Shown here: in pieces, positions 32,682 through 41,994 of the stretch
How the letters are laid out: the number at the start of each line of letters is the position of its first letter
Numbering within the stretch: position 1 is the first letter of the stretch
DNA from: Candidatus Hopanoidivorans cymbastelae
Lineage (GTDB): Bacteria > Actinomycetota > Acidimicrobiia > Acidimicrobiales > Hopanoidiivorantaceae
Direction of reading: 5' to 3'
Length of the DNA stretch: 62,182 bases
Assembly (NCBI GenBank): GCA_028283145.1
Contig: JAPYNY010000026.1
Coordinates: 1-62,182 of the forward strand
The notes under the pieces: model-generated
Seen by the model: the letters and a program-made list of their open reading frames with translations, nothing else
The model's database searches: none
Told to the model about the DNA's origin: nothing
Translations under genes and position numbers: made by a program

Positions 32682-33893
32682 ATGCCAGAAAAAATAACAC
32701 AACATCCTGACGGTTCACTCAACGTTTCAGACAATCCAATCATCCCATTTGTAGAAGGCGATGGAACTGGAGTAGACATTTGGCCAGCAGCCCGCCTAGT
32801 GCTGGACGCCGCCGCTGCCAAGCACGGCAAAAAGGTGGAATGGAAAGAGGTGCTCGCCGGCGAAAAAGCCTACAACGAGACCGGCGATTGGCTGCCAGCC
32901 GAAACGGTTGAGACTTTCAGAGACTATCTGATCGGTATCAAGGGGCCGCTCACCACCCCTGTGGGCGGCGGCTTCAGAAGTCTGAATGTGGCTCTGCGGC
33001 AACTGCTTGACCTCTATGTCTGTTTGCGCCCGGTCCGCTGGTTTCAAGGGGTGCCTTCCCCCGTGCGCCAGCCTCAGTTGGTGGACATGGTCATCTTCAG
33101 GGAGAACACCGAGGACATCTACGCCGGCATAGAGGCCGAAGCCGGCAGCGAAACTGCCCGCAAACTGCGTGAGGTCATCGCCGACTTGTTTGGCCGGGAG
33201 TTGCGCGAAGACTCAGGCATCGGCATCAAACCTGTTTCCAGAACTGGCTCTCATCGCCTGCAGCGAGCAGCCCTGAACTATGCCGTGTCGCACCAGCGCG
33301 AGAGCGTAACTTGGGTGCACAAGGGAAATATCATGAAATTCACTGAAGGGGCCTTTCAGAAGTGGGGTTATGAGCTAGTGCGCGAGGAGTTCTCAGATGT
33401 AGCTGTGGGCTGGGACGACTGTGGCGGCGACCCAGGCGACAAAATCCTGGTCAAAGACGCTATAGCCGACATCGCCCTGCAGCAAGTGCTAACACGCCCA
33501 GCCGAATTTGACGTGATTGCCACCATGAACCTGAACGGCGATTATCTCTCAGATGCTCTGGCAGCGCAAGTGGGTGGCATCGGCATCGCGCCAGGCGGCA
33601 ATATCAATTACGTAACCGGGCACGGCATCTTTGAAGCCACCCACGGAACTGCTCCCAAGTACGCCGGGCAAGACAAAGTCAATCCGTCTTCGGTGCTGCT
33701 GTCTGGTGTGATGATGTATGAACATCTTGGCTGGCAGCAAGCAGCAGACGATATTATTGGCGCTATGGAGGTTACCATCGCCGAAAAAATCGTTACCTAC
33801 GACTTCGCCCGACTGATGGAAGGCGCCCACCAGGTAGCCTGCTCGGAATTTGCTTCAGCCATAGTTGACCGTCTCGGACAAAAGCTCAACTAG
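32682..33893 (+). CDS. icd: Isocitrate dehydrogenase (NADP-dependent, E. coli type)
   Basis: A 403-residue homodimer-type enzyme. [56 protein letters not shown] and [22 protein letters not shown] are present; serine and arginines for isocitrate binding lie in the second motif. It oxidatively decarboxylates isocitrate in the TCA cycle. This type is related to E. coli Icd and differs from the monomeric enzyme of many actinobacteria. No ribosome binding site is visible; TGGGATACT at 32654-32662 resembles an extended -10 box giving a short leader. Upstream GGCTA-8-TAGCC (32621-32638) forms a small hairpin. Confidence 0.93.
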   Translation: MPEKITQHPDGSLNVSDNPIIPFVEGDGTGVDIWPAARLVLDAAAAKHGKKVEWKEVLAGEKAYNETGDWLPAETVETFRDYLIGIKGPLTTPVGGGFRSLNVALRQLLDLYVCLRPVRWFQGVPSPVRQPQLVDMVIFRENTEDIYAGIEAEAGSETARKLREVIADLFGRELREDSGIGIKPVSRTGSHRLQRAALNYAVSHQRESVTWVHKGNIMKFTEGAFQKWGYELVREEFSDVAVGWDDCGGDPGDKILVKDAIADIALQQVLTRPAEFDVIATMNLNGDYLSDALAAQVGGIGIAPGGNINYVTGHGIFEATHGTAPKYAGQDKVNPSSVLLSGVMMYEHLGWQQAADDIIGAMEVTIAEKIVTYDFARLMEGAHQVACSEFASAIVDRLGQKLN

Positions 33894-33965
33894 CAATTAT
33901 CCATCTAACCTATATAAAGCTGACTATAAAGCTGGCCTGCTTTAAAATAGCCCATCTAGCTACCT

Positions 33966-35030
33966 ATGACTGATTCTGAGTTCGCACATAAATCCTCCCA
34001 GCCAGCCTCGGAGTCCTCCCAGCCCCTTAAGCCCACTGCAAAACCACCTAAGCGTGTTGCCGTGACTGGTGCGGCTGGCCAAATTGGTTACAGCCTCATT
34101 TTCCGAATTGCCACAGGTGAGATGCTGGGGTCCGACCAGCCCGTCATACTGCAGCTGCTGGAAATCCCGCCAGCCATGAAAGCCCTTGAGGGCGTAGCCA
34201 TGGAAATTCAAGACTGCGCTTTTGGGTTGTTGCAGGGCATAAAACTGACGGACACTCCCAAGGAAGCCTTTGACGGGGTTGACTGGGCTTTGCTGGTCGG
34301 CAGCCGACCCCGCTCCAAGGGCATGGAACGCAAAGACCTGATCAAGGCCAACGGAGCTATCTTCACCACACAGGGGCAAGCCCTCAACAACCACGCCGCC
34401 GACAACCTGAGGGTGCTGGTGGTCGGCAATCCAGCCAACACCAACTGCCTGATTGCCCAAGCCAGCGCCCCTGATATTCCCAAAGAGCGATTTTCAGCCA
34501 TGATGAGGCTTGACCACAACAGAGCTTTGGCTCAACTGGCGGCCAAGTGCGGTGCCGACCTAACCGACATCACCCAGATGACCATTTGGGGCAACCACTC
34601 AGCCACGCAATACCCCGACGTTTACAACTGCCTCATCAAGGGAGAAAACGCGGTTGAGCACATTGATGATGAGAATTGGGTTTTCAATGAATTCATCCCC
34701 CAGGTGCAACAGCGAGGGGCTGCAATTATTGAAGCCAGAGGAGCTTCCAGCGCAGCTTCGGCTGCCAACGCCGCTATAGACCATGTCAGGGATTGGGCGA
34801 TGGGTTCCCGACCTGACGACTGGGTCAGCATGGCGGTGCCTTCAGATGGCAGCTACGGGGTGCCTGAAGGTTTGATAGCTTCTTTCGCATGCACTACGAA
34901 CAACAGCGACTACAATATTGTAGAAGGTTTGAAAATTAACAACAGAAGCCGGCAACTCATAGACATCTCCATACAGGAACTTCAAGAAGAAAGAACTGCG
35001 GTGGTTGATTTGGGTTTACTTGACTCGTGA
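33966..35030 (+). CDS. mdh: Malate dehydrogenase
   Basis: A 354-residue enzyme. After an extra N-terminal tail of about 35 Ser/Pro/Lys-rich residues comes [20 protein letters not shown] for NAD binding, then [18 protein letters not shown] with the substrate arginines, [18 protein letters not shown] and [12 protein letters not shown] with the catalytic histidine. It is the cytosolic-type MDH usual in Actinobacteria, oxidising malate to oxaloacetate in the TCA cycle. It follows icd after 72 bp. Its stop overlaps the GTG of the following gene (GTGA), so this TCA gene is translationally coupled to an uncharacterised chaperone partner. Confidence 0.93.
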   Translation: MTDSEFAHKSSQPASESSQPLKPTAKPPKRVAVTGAAGQIGYSLIFRIATGEMLGSDQPVILQLLEIPPAMKALEGVAMEIQDCAFGLLQGIKLTDTPKEAFDGVDWALLVGSRPRSKGMERKDLIKANGAIFTTQGQALNNHAADNLRVLVVGNPANTNCLIAQASAPDIPKERFSAMMRLDHNRALAQLAAKCGADLTDITQMTIWGNHSATQYPDVYNCLIKGENAVEHIDDENWVFNEFIPQVQQRGAAIIEARGASSAASAANAAIDHVRDWAMGSRPDDWVSMAVPSDGSYGVPEGLIASFACTTNNSDYNIVEGLKINNRSRQLIDISIQELQEERTAVVDLGLLDS

Positions 35031-35923
35031 GAAGCAAAGACGTAGCACTTAATTCCTTGGCGACAGAACTAGCCCGCCTGCAAGAGATCATCCGTTTGCG
35101 GGAGCCATCTGCGGCAGAAGCTAGTGATGCCTTGGTGGGCATCAAGCGCCAACTGGCGGCATCAGAACCTCCGCCCAGTATAACTTGGGCAGAAAACGGC
35201 AAGGCTGGGAGCAAAAAAAAGAAGAAGTCTGAAGCCTCCGACAAGCTTGAAAGCTCAGACGAATCCAAAGCCGCCAAAGAATCCGAGGGTTCAGACAAGC
35301 CTGAAACTCCTCAAAAATCTGGCAAGGGCAAGACTAAAGCTGAAGCCCCCAAAACCAGCAGGCTCCGACACTTCGCCAAACCCAAGAACCGTGCCAAGCC
35401 CAAGCCCAAAACCCAACGGCCAAGAAAGCGCAAGAGCCGCACCCAGCTTTTGGAAGAGTTAATTCAAGATGCAGAACGGCTGACACTTATGCTGGTGTCC
35501 AAGGAAACTACTGCTAAAGTAGCTTCTGAGACTTTCGCCGAATTTCGCCAGAGCGTTATCACAGTTGCTTCCCAGAGGCGCAAGCATCTAGCAGATCTAG
35601 CTTATTTGCACTCGCTTCTGGCAGGAATTGAAAACGTCAAAAGCGCCGACAACACCAAAACCGATGCCCCGAAGTCTGATAAATCGAGCAGTTCCAAAGC
35701 GCCCAACATGGAGCAAATGGCTTCAATTGCGTTGGCCGAGGTTGGAGACATGTTCAACCGTTGCGGTGGCATAGTCTTGAAGGAATACAGCCAAAAAGAC
35801 AAGGAGCACTTTGAGGTTTCTGGCAAGGGAACAGAGTTGCGCGTGTTGCGCCCAGCCTATCTAGCCACTAATGAAGACGGGCGCACGATGGTAGTGGCGC
35901 GTGGCGCCGTTGAAGGAAGCTAG
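35027..35923 (+). CDS. Hypothetical lysine-rich protein, possibly GrpE-like partner of the adjacent Hsp70
   Basis: A 298-residue protein starting at a GTG that overlaps the mdh stop. Residues 1-45 look helical; 55-140 are a Lys/Ser/Pro-rich disordered linker with repeated KPK and KSK; 140-210 look helical ([18 protein letters not shown] and following); the end has [18 protein letters not shown] and [16 protein letters not shown]. The order long helix, then short helices, then small beta segment with V-L-R-P-A resembles GrpE, the nucleotide-exchange factor of DnaK. The Hsp70 gene begins two bases after its stop, which fits. The similarity is weak and this is inference. Confidence 0.6.
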   Translation: MRSKDVALNSLATELARLQEIIRLREPSAAEASDALVGIKRQLAASEPPPSITWAENGKAGSKKKKKSEASDKLESSDESKAAKESEGSDKPETPQKSGKGKTKAEAPKTSRLRHFAKPKNRAKPKPKTQRPRKRKSRTQLLEELIQDAERLTLMLVSKETTAKVASETFAEFRQSVITVASQRRKHLADLAYLHSLLAGIENVKSADNTKTDAPKSDKSSSSKAPNMEQMASIALAEVGDMFNRCGGIVLKEYSQKDKEHFEVSGKGTELRVLRPAYLATNEDGRTMVVARGAVEGS

Positions 35924-35925
35924 GC

Positions 35926-37644
35926 ATGGCATCGGTAGGTATTGATTTCGGCACTACGAACTGCGTGGTTTCAGTCTTTGACAACGACAAGGTTGAGCCT
36001 ATTCGCATTGATGAGCCGCCTTTGGAGTGGGGCGAACTTGGGCTTGACCGGCTTTTCCCGTCTGTCTTTGGGCTGGATGAGCGGGACAGGCCTCTGTTTG
36101 GCTGGAAAGCCAAGTTGCTGCCTCAAAATCAAAAGATTGAAGCAGCCAAGCGTTTTTTGTCGGCGGAGGAACATGCCATCGTAGGCAGCAAGAACTTTAC
36201 GCTGGATGAAATAGCCACCCTGATCTTTGCGCAACTGCGTAAATCTTCAGCCAGCGAATCGGGCCTGCACTTCAACAAGGCAGTCGTTACCGTTCCGTCC
36301 AACAGCCGTGGCATGGCCCGCAAACGCACCAAGACTTGCGCTGCCATGGGCCATATCCAAGTGCTGGCACTGATCAACGAGCCCACCGCAGCAGCCATGG
36401 CAGCTACCCATGACCTATCGGTAGACAAGACGACCTTGGTGGTTGATTGGGGTGGCGGAACCTTGGACGTAACGGTCTTGGACACGCGCCGGAAAGTATT
36501 CGTGGAGCGCACTTCGTCTGGGGTTTCCGCTCTGGGAGGTGTGGATTTCGACTCGGCCATAATGCTTTGGCTGGCCCAGCAGGCCAGCGAAATTGAGAAC
36601 TATTCACAGGCGGAAAAGAGTTTGTTGCGCCTGGAAGTGGAACGCGTCAAAATTCTCTTGAGCACCCAGGAGCAGGCGACCATTCGGCTGCCGCGAGGAG
36701 ATGCCATACGGCTCAGCCGGGAACAATTTGAGGCTTCCACCCAACACCTGTTGAGAAAAGCCCGCGAACCACTGGAACGCTGCCTTGCCGATGTGGCTGA
36801 CTCTGACGGCCCCAACGATATACATAGCCTCATTTTGGTGGGCGGGACTTGTCTGATACCCTCGGTACGGGATTTCATCAGCGAGATTGTGCAGCTGGAA
36901 CCCACCCCAGTGGACAATCCCATGACCGCCACCTCAGAAGGCGCCGCCATAGCTTCAGCCATCCTTCAAGACGACCTGCCAGACTATGATCTGAAGGTTT
37001 CAACCCAGCACGCTCTGGGAGTGCTGGCTGTCTCTCATTTCGGCGACCAACCGCATTTTTCCACCATCATTCCGCGCAACCAGCGCTTGCCTGCCAGAGG
37101 CTCCGACCGTTACACCCCAGTGATTGACCATCAGGAGTGGCTGAATTTGACTGTGGTGGAAGGCGACCCTGAAAAATCCTTGAACGATGAATCCAGTGTG
37201 GAGCTGCAGCACTGGAGGGTGCCGATCCAAAACCCCAAACCCATGGACGAGGTCGTATTTGACATTACTTACCGCTACGATACCAACGGCATCATCCACG
37301 TCAACGTCACCAACCCACTGGATCATTCTTCCATGTTTGCAGCTGAAGTCGTAGAGCAGCAACAAGACAAGCGCAAGATGGTAGAGACAGCCAACAACGC
37401 ACGAAGCGCTGTTTCCACCGGGGTGCTGGACAAAAAAGCCGAGCGGCAAGCTCACACAAATTTGCCCAAGGAGCTCTCCGACGACTTGATCATCGCCCGC
37501 ACTAAAATCTCTCCGTTCATCGATTCTGAAGAAGCCAACAACCTGCTTTCGCTGTGCGATCGGATTGTGGAGACCAACGGTCTAGACACAGTGTTGCTTC
37601 AAGCCCTGCAAAACTTCAAAGACAAATACAGCTACCTGATTTAG
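35926..37644 (+). CDS. Hsp70 family protein (DnaK paralogue)
   Basis: A 572-residue ATP-dependent chaperone-like protein, shorter than DnaK (about 620-640). The ATPase domain shows GIDFGTTNCVVSVF (5-18), VVTVPSNSRGMARKRT, INEPTAAAMA and VVDWGGGTLDVTVLD. The segment after about residue 375 corresponds to a substrate-binding domain but is divergent, and the C-terminal lid is short. It is unlikely to be the housekeeping DnaK, whose operon (grpE, dnaJ) is not here. The gene begins two bases after the putative GrpE-like gene, so they are a unit. The clients are unknown. Confidence 0.85.
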   Translation: MASVGIDFGTTNCVVSVFDNDKVEPIRIDEPPLEWGELGLDRLFPSVFGLDERDRPLFGWKAKLLPQNQKIEAAKRFLSAEEHAIVGSKNFTLDEIATLIFAQLRKSSASESGLHFNKAVVTVPSNSRGMARKRTKTCAAMGHIQVLALINEPTAAAMAATHDLSVDKTTLVVDWGGGTLDVTVLDTRRKVFVERTSSGVSALGGVDFDSAIMLWLAQQASEIENYSQAEKSLLRLEVERVKILLSTQEQATIRLPRGDAIRLSREQFEASTQHLLRKAREPLERCLADVADSDGPNDIHSLILVGGTCLIPSVRDFISEIVQLEPTPVDNPMTATSEGAAIASAILQDDLPDYDLKVSTQHALGVLAVSHFGDQPHFSTIIPRNQRLPARGSDRYTPVIDHQEWLNLTVVEGDPEKSLNDESSVELQHWRVPIQNPKPMDEVVFDITYRYDTNGIIHVNVTNPLDHSSMFAAEVVEQQQDKRKMVETANNARSAVSTGVLDKKAERQAHTNLPKELSDDLIIARTKISPFIDSEEANNLLSLCDRIVETNGLDTVLLQALQNFKDKYSYLI

Positions 37645-37702
37645 GCCTCGCACCTATCAGCCAACTCCCCCTTGCGCGCCCGCTCCGACGGCCCCGCGCC
37701 CT

Positions 37703-38119
37703 CTAGTCGGTGCCAAACTCCGTGTTATCGTTGAGTTCCGTTATGACGGCCTGAATCTGGGCAGCTGCATCTCCTAAGTTCATCAACTCTGATACGTCGC
37801 CGGATACTTTTATTTCTCCCATTAAAAAGGCGGCGTGAGCGTCACGTTTCTTTTGGGCAATTGCGGTAGCTACGCTCCAGGATTGGGTGAAAGTTACATT
37901 CGGATTCTGAACCTGTCCAGCGGTAGCAGTAGCTCCAGTGGCGTCAATGGTGATGGCGTAGCGCAGATCTGGCTGCTGGTCGGGCAACTCCACGATGTTT
38001 TGCACACACAAGCTTGAAATTGGGTTGGGGTTGTCTTCGCTGGCACTGGGCAAGTGCAACCTTGAAGCCTTGAGTTGTTGGTCCAGCTGATCAACCCACT
38101 CAGGCGAAAGGAACTTCAT
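37703..38119 (-). CDS. SCP2 sterol-binding domain-like protein
   Basis: A 138-residue protein. AITIDATGATATAGQVQNPNVTFTQSWSVATAIAQ and AAFLMGEIKVSGDVSELMNL match the SCP2/sterol-carrier fold, in which a hydrophobic tunnel binds fatty acyl or sterol ligands. Such proteins in Actinobacteria are often encoded near lipid-degradation genes. It lies 98 bp after sdhB on the same strand. It is convergent with the Hsp70 gene; the 58-bp gap between them holds no obvious terminator. Confidence 0.75.
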   Translation of the reverse strand: MKFLSPEWVDQLDQQLKASRLHLPSASEDNPNPISSLCVQNIVELPDQQPDLRYAITIDATGATATAGQVQNPNVTFTQSWSVATAIAQKKRDAHAAFLMGEIKVSGDVSELMNLGDAAAQIQAVITELNDNTEFGTD

Positions 38120-38217
38120 TTAAAGGAACTTCATCTAGGGGCAACTCAACGGGCCGGGAGACAATATCTCAGAGCCGAAGCTGGGGAGGATCTCAGAGTT
38201 GAAGCTGGGAGGCAAGC

Positions 38218-38982
38218 CTAGGGGCCGATGCGTCGCTTCAGCTTGGACTTGACGTAGTCGCGGTTGGTCCAGGCGATGAAATCGATGGATATCTCTTTGG
38301 GGCAAGCCTCTTCGCATTCGCCGTGGTTGGTGCAAGACCCAAAGAATTCCTCCATCTTCTCCACCATCGCTTCGGCGCGTTCCCAACGCTCAGCCTGCCC
38401 TTGCGGCAATAAGTTGAGATGCTGAACCTTGGCAGAACAAAACAACTGCGCAGCACTATTGGGGCAAGCAGCTACACAAGCTCCGCACCCAATGCAAGCT
38501 GCTGCGTCAAAAGCTGCGCTGGAAGTTTGGTGAGGGATGGGAATCAGGTTGGCATCAGGCGCCGCCCCGGTGTTGACCGAAATGTACCCGCCGACCTTGA
38601 TGATCTCATCCATGGCTGAGCGGTCAACCGTCAGATCTTTGATCACGGGGAAAGACTCAGCGCGCCAAGGCTCCACCACAATCACATCATTGTCTTTGAA
38701 CTCGCGCATGTGCAGCTGGCAAGTAGCTGTGGCCTTTTGAGGCCCGTGAGCCTGGCCGTTGATCATTAAGCCACAAGTCCCGCAAATCCCTTCGCGACAG
38801 TCGCTCTCAAAGCAGACCGGTTCTTTGTTGCGGGCGATTAGGCGTTCGTTCAAAATGTCTAGCATCTCCAAAAAAGAAGCATCGTCCGGGATGTCTTCCA
38901 CCTGGTAGACAACGAACTCCCCAGGGGCATTCGGCCCGTCTTGGCGCCAAATCCTGAGCGTAACAGAAATCGTCTTAGCCAT
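38218..38982 (-). CDS. sdhB: Succinate dehydrogenase/fumarate reductase iron-sulfur subunit
   Basis: A 254-residue SdhB. The 2Fe-2S cluster cysteines lie in CFESDCREGICGTC with a later cysteine in TATCQLHM; CIGCGACVAACPN and CTNHGECEEACPKEI carry the 4Fe-4S and 3Fe-4S clusters. It passes electrons from the flavoprotein to the membrane anchor. It starts 6 bases after the sdhA stop. The protein is the fumarate-reductase-like actinobacterial form. Confidence 0.94.
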   Translation of the reverse strand: MAKTISVTLRIWRQDGPNAPGEFVVYQVEDIPDDASFLEMLDILNERLIARNKEPVCFESDCREGICGTCGLMINGQAHGPQKATATCQLHMREFKDNDVIVVEPWRAESFPVIKDLTVDRSAMDEIIKVGGYISVNTGAAPDANLIPIPHQTSSAAFDAAACIGCGACVAACPNSAAQLFCSAKVQHLNLLPQGQAERWERAEAMVEKMEEFFGSCTNHGECEEACPKEISIDFIAWTNRDYVKSKLKRRIGP

Positions 38983-38988
38983 GATTGC

Positions 38989-40950
38989 CTACTTGTAAGA
39001 CCTCACGGCCAAATCCACTTCGGTGAAATCCAGCGGCTCAAAATGAGCTATTGACTTCTGCGGATCCCCTGTCCACTCCCAAGCTGTTGCATGCGCGAAA
39101 TTATCGTCATCGCGGCGCGCTTCTCCCTCTGGCGTTTGGTGCTCTTCCCTGAAATGCCCGCCGCAGGACTCCTCACGCTCCAAAGCATCGCGGGCCATCA
39201 ACTGAGCCAACTCGAAGAAATCAGCCACCCTGCCAGCCTTCTCCAACGACTGGTTCAGGGTCTGCGCTGAACCCAGCACCCGCACGTCTGAGAGATATTC
39301 CTCATACAGAGCGGGAATTTCCGAAAGCGCTTTTTCCAAGCCGGGGCGCGAGCGCGACATGCCCACGTTGTCCCAGACTAGCTTGCCAAGCTCGCGGTGG
39401 AAGTAGTCAACCGAGCGAGTGCCGTTGATATTCAGCCACCTCTGCGTCCGTTGGGCAACTGCCGTCTCGGTCGTCTCAAACACCTCATGGTCGGCCGGCA
39501 GCTTTGACTCGCCCAGCATTTGAGCCAGCCACGGCCCAATAGTGGAGGGCAACACGAAGTAGCCGTCTGCCAAGCCCTGCATCAGCGCTGAGGCCCCTAG
39601 GCGATTAGCCCCGTGGTCGGAGAAGTTGGCTTCGCCCAGCACAAACAAGCCCGGCAAGTTGGACATCAACTCATAATCCACCCACAGGCCGCCCATCGTA
39701 TAGTGGGTGGCCGGGTAGATCCGCATGGGAGACTTGTAGGGGTTTTCGCCGGTGATGCGCTCATAGATGTCAAACAGGTTGCCGTATTTATCCGCTATGG
39801 CAGCTTCTCCTTGGGCAGCTATGGCATCGGTGAAATCCAAATAAACCCCGTTGGCACGCTCGCCTATGCCACGCCCTTCGTCCACCACACTCTTGGCATT
39901 GCGGGAGGCCACATCCCTAGGCACCAGATTGCCGAAGGCGGGATACTTGACCTCCAGATAGTAGTCGCGCTCCGAATCTGGAATCTCAGACGGCGGGCGG
40001 GTGTCGCTGCCCTTTTGGGGCACCCAGATCCGTCCGTCATTGCGCAGCGATTCCGACATCAACGTGAGCTTGGACTGGAACTCATCGCTTTGGGGTATGC
40101 AAGTGGGGTGAATTTGGGTGTAACAGGGGTTGGCAAACAAGGCGCCTTGGCGATGGGCCCGCCAAGCTGCGGTGACGTTGCACATCTTGGCGTTGGTGGA
40201 CAGGAAGTAAACGTTGCTGTAGCCGCCGGTGGCCAGCACCACAGCATGAGCCGAATGGGAGCTGACTTCGCCTGTAAGTAGATCGCGCACTACAATGCCC
40301 ACTGCCCGACCCTCATGGACCACCAGCTCCAGCATCTCCTTGCGGTTGTGCAGGGTTACCGAGCCCTGCCCGACTTGGCGCATCAGAGCCGAATAGGCCC
40401 CCAGCAACAACTGCTGCCCGGTTTGCCCGCGGGCGTAAAAAGTGCGCGAGACTTGCGCGCCGCCAAAGGAGCGATTGTCCAATAGCCCGCCATAATCTCG
40501 GGCAAATGGCACGCCCTGAGCTACACACTGGTCAATGATGTTCAGCGAAACTTCAGCCAGCCGGTGGACGTTGGCCTCGCGGGAGCGATAGTCGCCTCCC
40601 TTGATAGTGTCTATAAACAGACGCCAGACAGAGTCGCCGTCATTTTGATAATTCTTGGCCGCGTTGATACCACCCTGGGCGGCGATGGAATGAGCCCTGC
40701 GGGGCGAATCATGGTAGGTAAAGGCATGGACTTTGTAACCCAACTCTCCCAGGGAGGCTGCGGCCGAAGCTCCCGCCAGCCCGGTGCCCACCACGATAAT
40801 TTCAAAACCGCGCTTGTTCTTGGGGCTGACCAGCTTGACGGTGGCCTGATAGTTCTGCCATTTCTCGGCCAGTCTGCCCTCCGGGGTGTGGGTGTTCAGG
40901 GAGCCAATCACGATGCTGACCTCATGATATCTGCCCTTCGCCTTGCCCAT
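38989..40950 (-). CDS. sdhA: Succinate dehydrogenase/fumarate reductase flavoprotein subunit
   Basis: A 653-residue FAD protein: [20 protein letters not shown] binds [18 protein letters not shown] contains the likely covalent flavin site, and [20 protein letters not shown] plus [15 protein letters not shown] follow. It oxidises succinate to fumarate in the TCA cycle. The ATG at 40950 lies within the third-gene repeat at the end of sdhC and overlaps it by 29 bp. A downstream GTG ([12 protein letters not shown]) is an alternative start, because conservation seems to begin near NTHTPEG. Confidence 0.93.
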   Translation of the reverse strand: MGKAKGRYHEVSIVIGSLNTHTPEGRLAEKWQNYQATVKLVSPKNKRGFEIIVVGTGLAGASAAASLGELGYKVHAFTYHDSPRRAHSIAAQGGINAAKNYQNDGDSVWRLFIDTIKGGDYRSREANVHRLAEVSLNIIDQCVAQGVPFARDYGGLLDNRSFGGAQVSRTFYARGQTGQQLLLGAYSALMRQVGQGSVTLHNRKEMLELVVHEGRAVGIVVRDLLTGEVSSHSAHAVVLATGGYSNVYFLSTNAKMCNVTAAWRAHRQGALFANPCYTQIHPTCIPQSDEFQSKLTLMSESLRNDGRIWVPQKGSDTRPPSEIPDSERDYYLEVKYPAFGNLVPRDVASRNAKSVVDEGRGIGERANGVYLDFTDAIAAQGEAAIADKYGNLFDIYERITGENPYKSPMRIYPATHYTMGGLWVDYELMSNLPGLFVLGEANFSDHGANRLGASALMQGLADGYFVLPSTIGPWLAQMLGESKLPADHEVFETTETAVAQRTQRWLNINGTRSVDYFHRELGKLVWDNVGMSRSRPGLEKALSEIPALYEEYLSDVRVLGSAQTLNQSLEKAGRVADFFELAQLMARDALEREESCGGHFREEHQTPEGEARRDDDNFAHATAWEWTGDPQKSIAHFEPLDFTEVDLAVRSYK

Positions 40951-41839
40951 ACTGCCCTTCGCCTTGCCCGAACTGCCCTTCGCCTTGCCCGTGCCCGCTT
41001 AGAAAAGCATCGCCGGCAATCTGGTCGTCCAACATGTTCACGTCGCCTCCACTGCCGCTGCCCTCCACATAGCCGTAGGAATCTTCAAGCAGGCTCCGTC
41101 CGTCATCGTCTATCACCCCAGTCTGAACCATAATGGGGAAGCTCAGGTTGCCCACCAGAATTACCACCGCAAAAACTTGGGCGAAAGTTCGGCGCAGCGG
41201 ATTGAAGCGGTCGCTGTTGATGCCCAGACTCTGAAACATGCTCCAAGCCCCGTGGTAGATGTGAACAGACAGGGCCACATTAGCCACGATATACAGCAGC
41301 GCCACCGGCAGATTGCTCAGGCTGGCTACGACATTGTGGTAAGGGTCGCCGCGTACAAAATCCGGGTTGAACCAGCCCCAAGTCAAGTCGGCCAAGTGAT
41401 ACAGCACATACAGCCCCACTATCGGCCCAGTCCAGCGCATGGTCCTGGAGGCGTAGTTGGCCACCACAAAGTCTCGTTTACCCATATAGGCAATGTTGGC
41501 TTGGCGGCTCATGCGGGTCAGGCTCCAAGCTGAGTGAATGTGCAGCCCGAAAGCTGCCATCAGCCCCAGACGCATACCCCAAAGTATCCACGTGCGGGGC
41601 ACCAAATCGCCACCCAAATCGCGCAGCGCCTCGGCATATTCGTAGGTTTTGGTGGGGCCTTCATACAAATGGAGGTTGCCGATCATGTGCACCAGCACAA
41701 AGCCCAGCAAGGCAATGCCGGTGAGCGCCATGACCCATTTTTTGCCGACAGCCGACTGATAGATGGACAGCGGCCAAGGCAGCTTTAGCCGCCGTTTGGA
41801 ACTGCGCAGGGGCTTGACTAGAAGCTCTGTTTCACTCAT
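40922..41839 (-). CDS. sdhC: Succinate dehydrogenase cytochrome b subunit (b558 type) with repeat tail
   Basis: A 305-residue membrane anchor, starting at ATG 41839. Five transmembrane helices are apparent ([84 protein letters not shown]) and haem-ligand histidines lie in [21 protein letters not shown] and HIYHGA. It passes electrons to menaquinone. The family is normally about 220-250 residues; here an acidic tail of about 60 residues ends in three copies of GQGEGQ(F/Y/I) encoded by a 21-bp tandem repeat. The last copies contain the sdhA start. Confidence 0.9.
   Translation of the reverse strand: MSETELLVKPLRSSKRRLKLPWPLSIYQSAVGKKWVMALTGIALLGFVLVHMIGNLHLYEGPTKTYEYAEALRDLGGDLVPRTWILWGMRLGLMAAFGLHIHSAWSLTRMSRQANIAYMGKRDFVVANYASRTMRWTGPIVGLYVLYHLADLTWGWFNPDFVRGDPYHNVVASLSNLPVALLYIVANVALSVHIYHGAWSMFQSLGINSDRFNPLRRTFAQVFAVVILVGNLSFPIMVQTGVIDDDGRSLLEDSYGYVEGSGSGGDVNMLDDQIAGDAFLSGHGQGEGQFGQGEGQYGQGEGQIS
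40931..40990. repeat. 21-bp tandem repeat, three copies, at sdhC 3' end
   Basis: An identical 18-base core CTGCCCTTCGCCTTGCCC recurs at 40931, 40952 and 40973 with 3-base linkers ATA and GAA. On the minus strand it encodes the GQGEGQ units. The ATA linker places TATGGG on the coding strand and thereby makes the out-of-frame ATG of sdhA at 40950, with GAAGGG of the preceding repeat as ribosome binding site. Confidence 0.92.
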
Positions 41840-41866
41840 CGCCAAGCTAGCCCGAAGCCCTTTCCT

Positions 41867-41992
41867 TTAGCCCAATGTCGCCCATAATACTAAACCCACG
41901 CAAACAGCAATAGCTACCGCAACTAGCACATAGTCAAGGGCCGACCGCCTGTGCTGGCGTGTCGGATCAAAACCCAGGGTACTGAACCGAGG
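41867..41992 (-). CDS. Possible small one-helix membrane protein without a standard start
   Basis: Between sdhC and the amidohydrolase an open frame of about 41 codons ends at TAA (41867-41869). It reads RFSTLGFDPTRQHRRSALDY and then a hydrophobic segment VLVAVAIAVCVGLVLW ending ATLG. A basic, then hydrophobic arrangement is convincing for a tail-anchored membrane peptide. No ATG, GTG or TTG is in frame; CTG at the L of STLGF is the only near-start. It could be a remnant or use CTG. Confidence 0.3.
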   Translation of the reverse strand, partial: PRFSTLGFDPTRQHRRSALDYVLVAVAIAVCVGLVLWATLG

Positions 41993-41994
41993 CT

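Noticed and set aside
39613..40281. 222-codon plus-strand frame opposite sdhA
   Set aside because: It is a shadow of the high-GC codon pattern of sdhA, with no motif or ribosome binding site.
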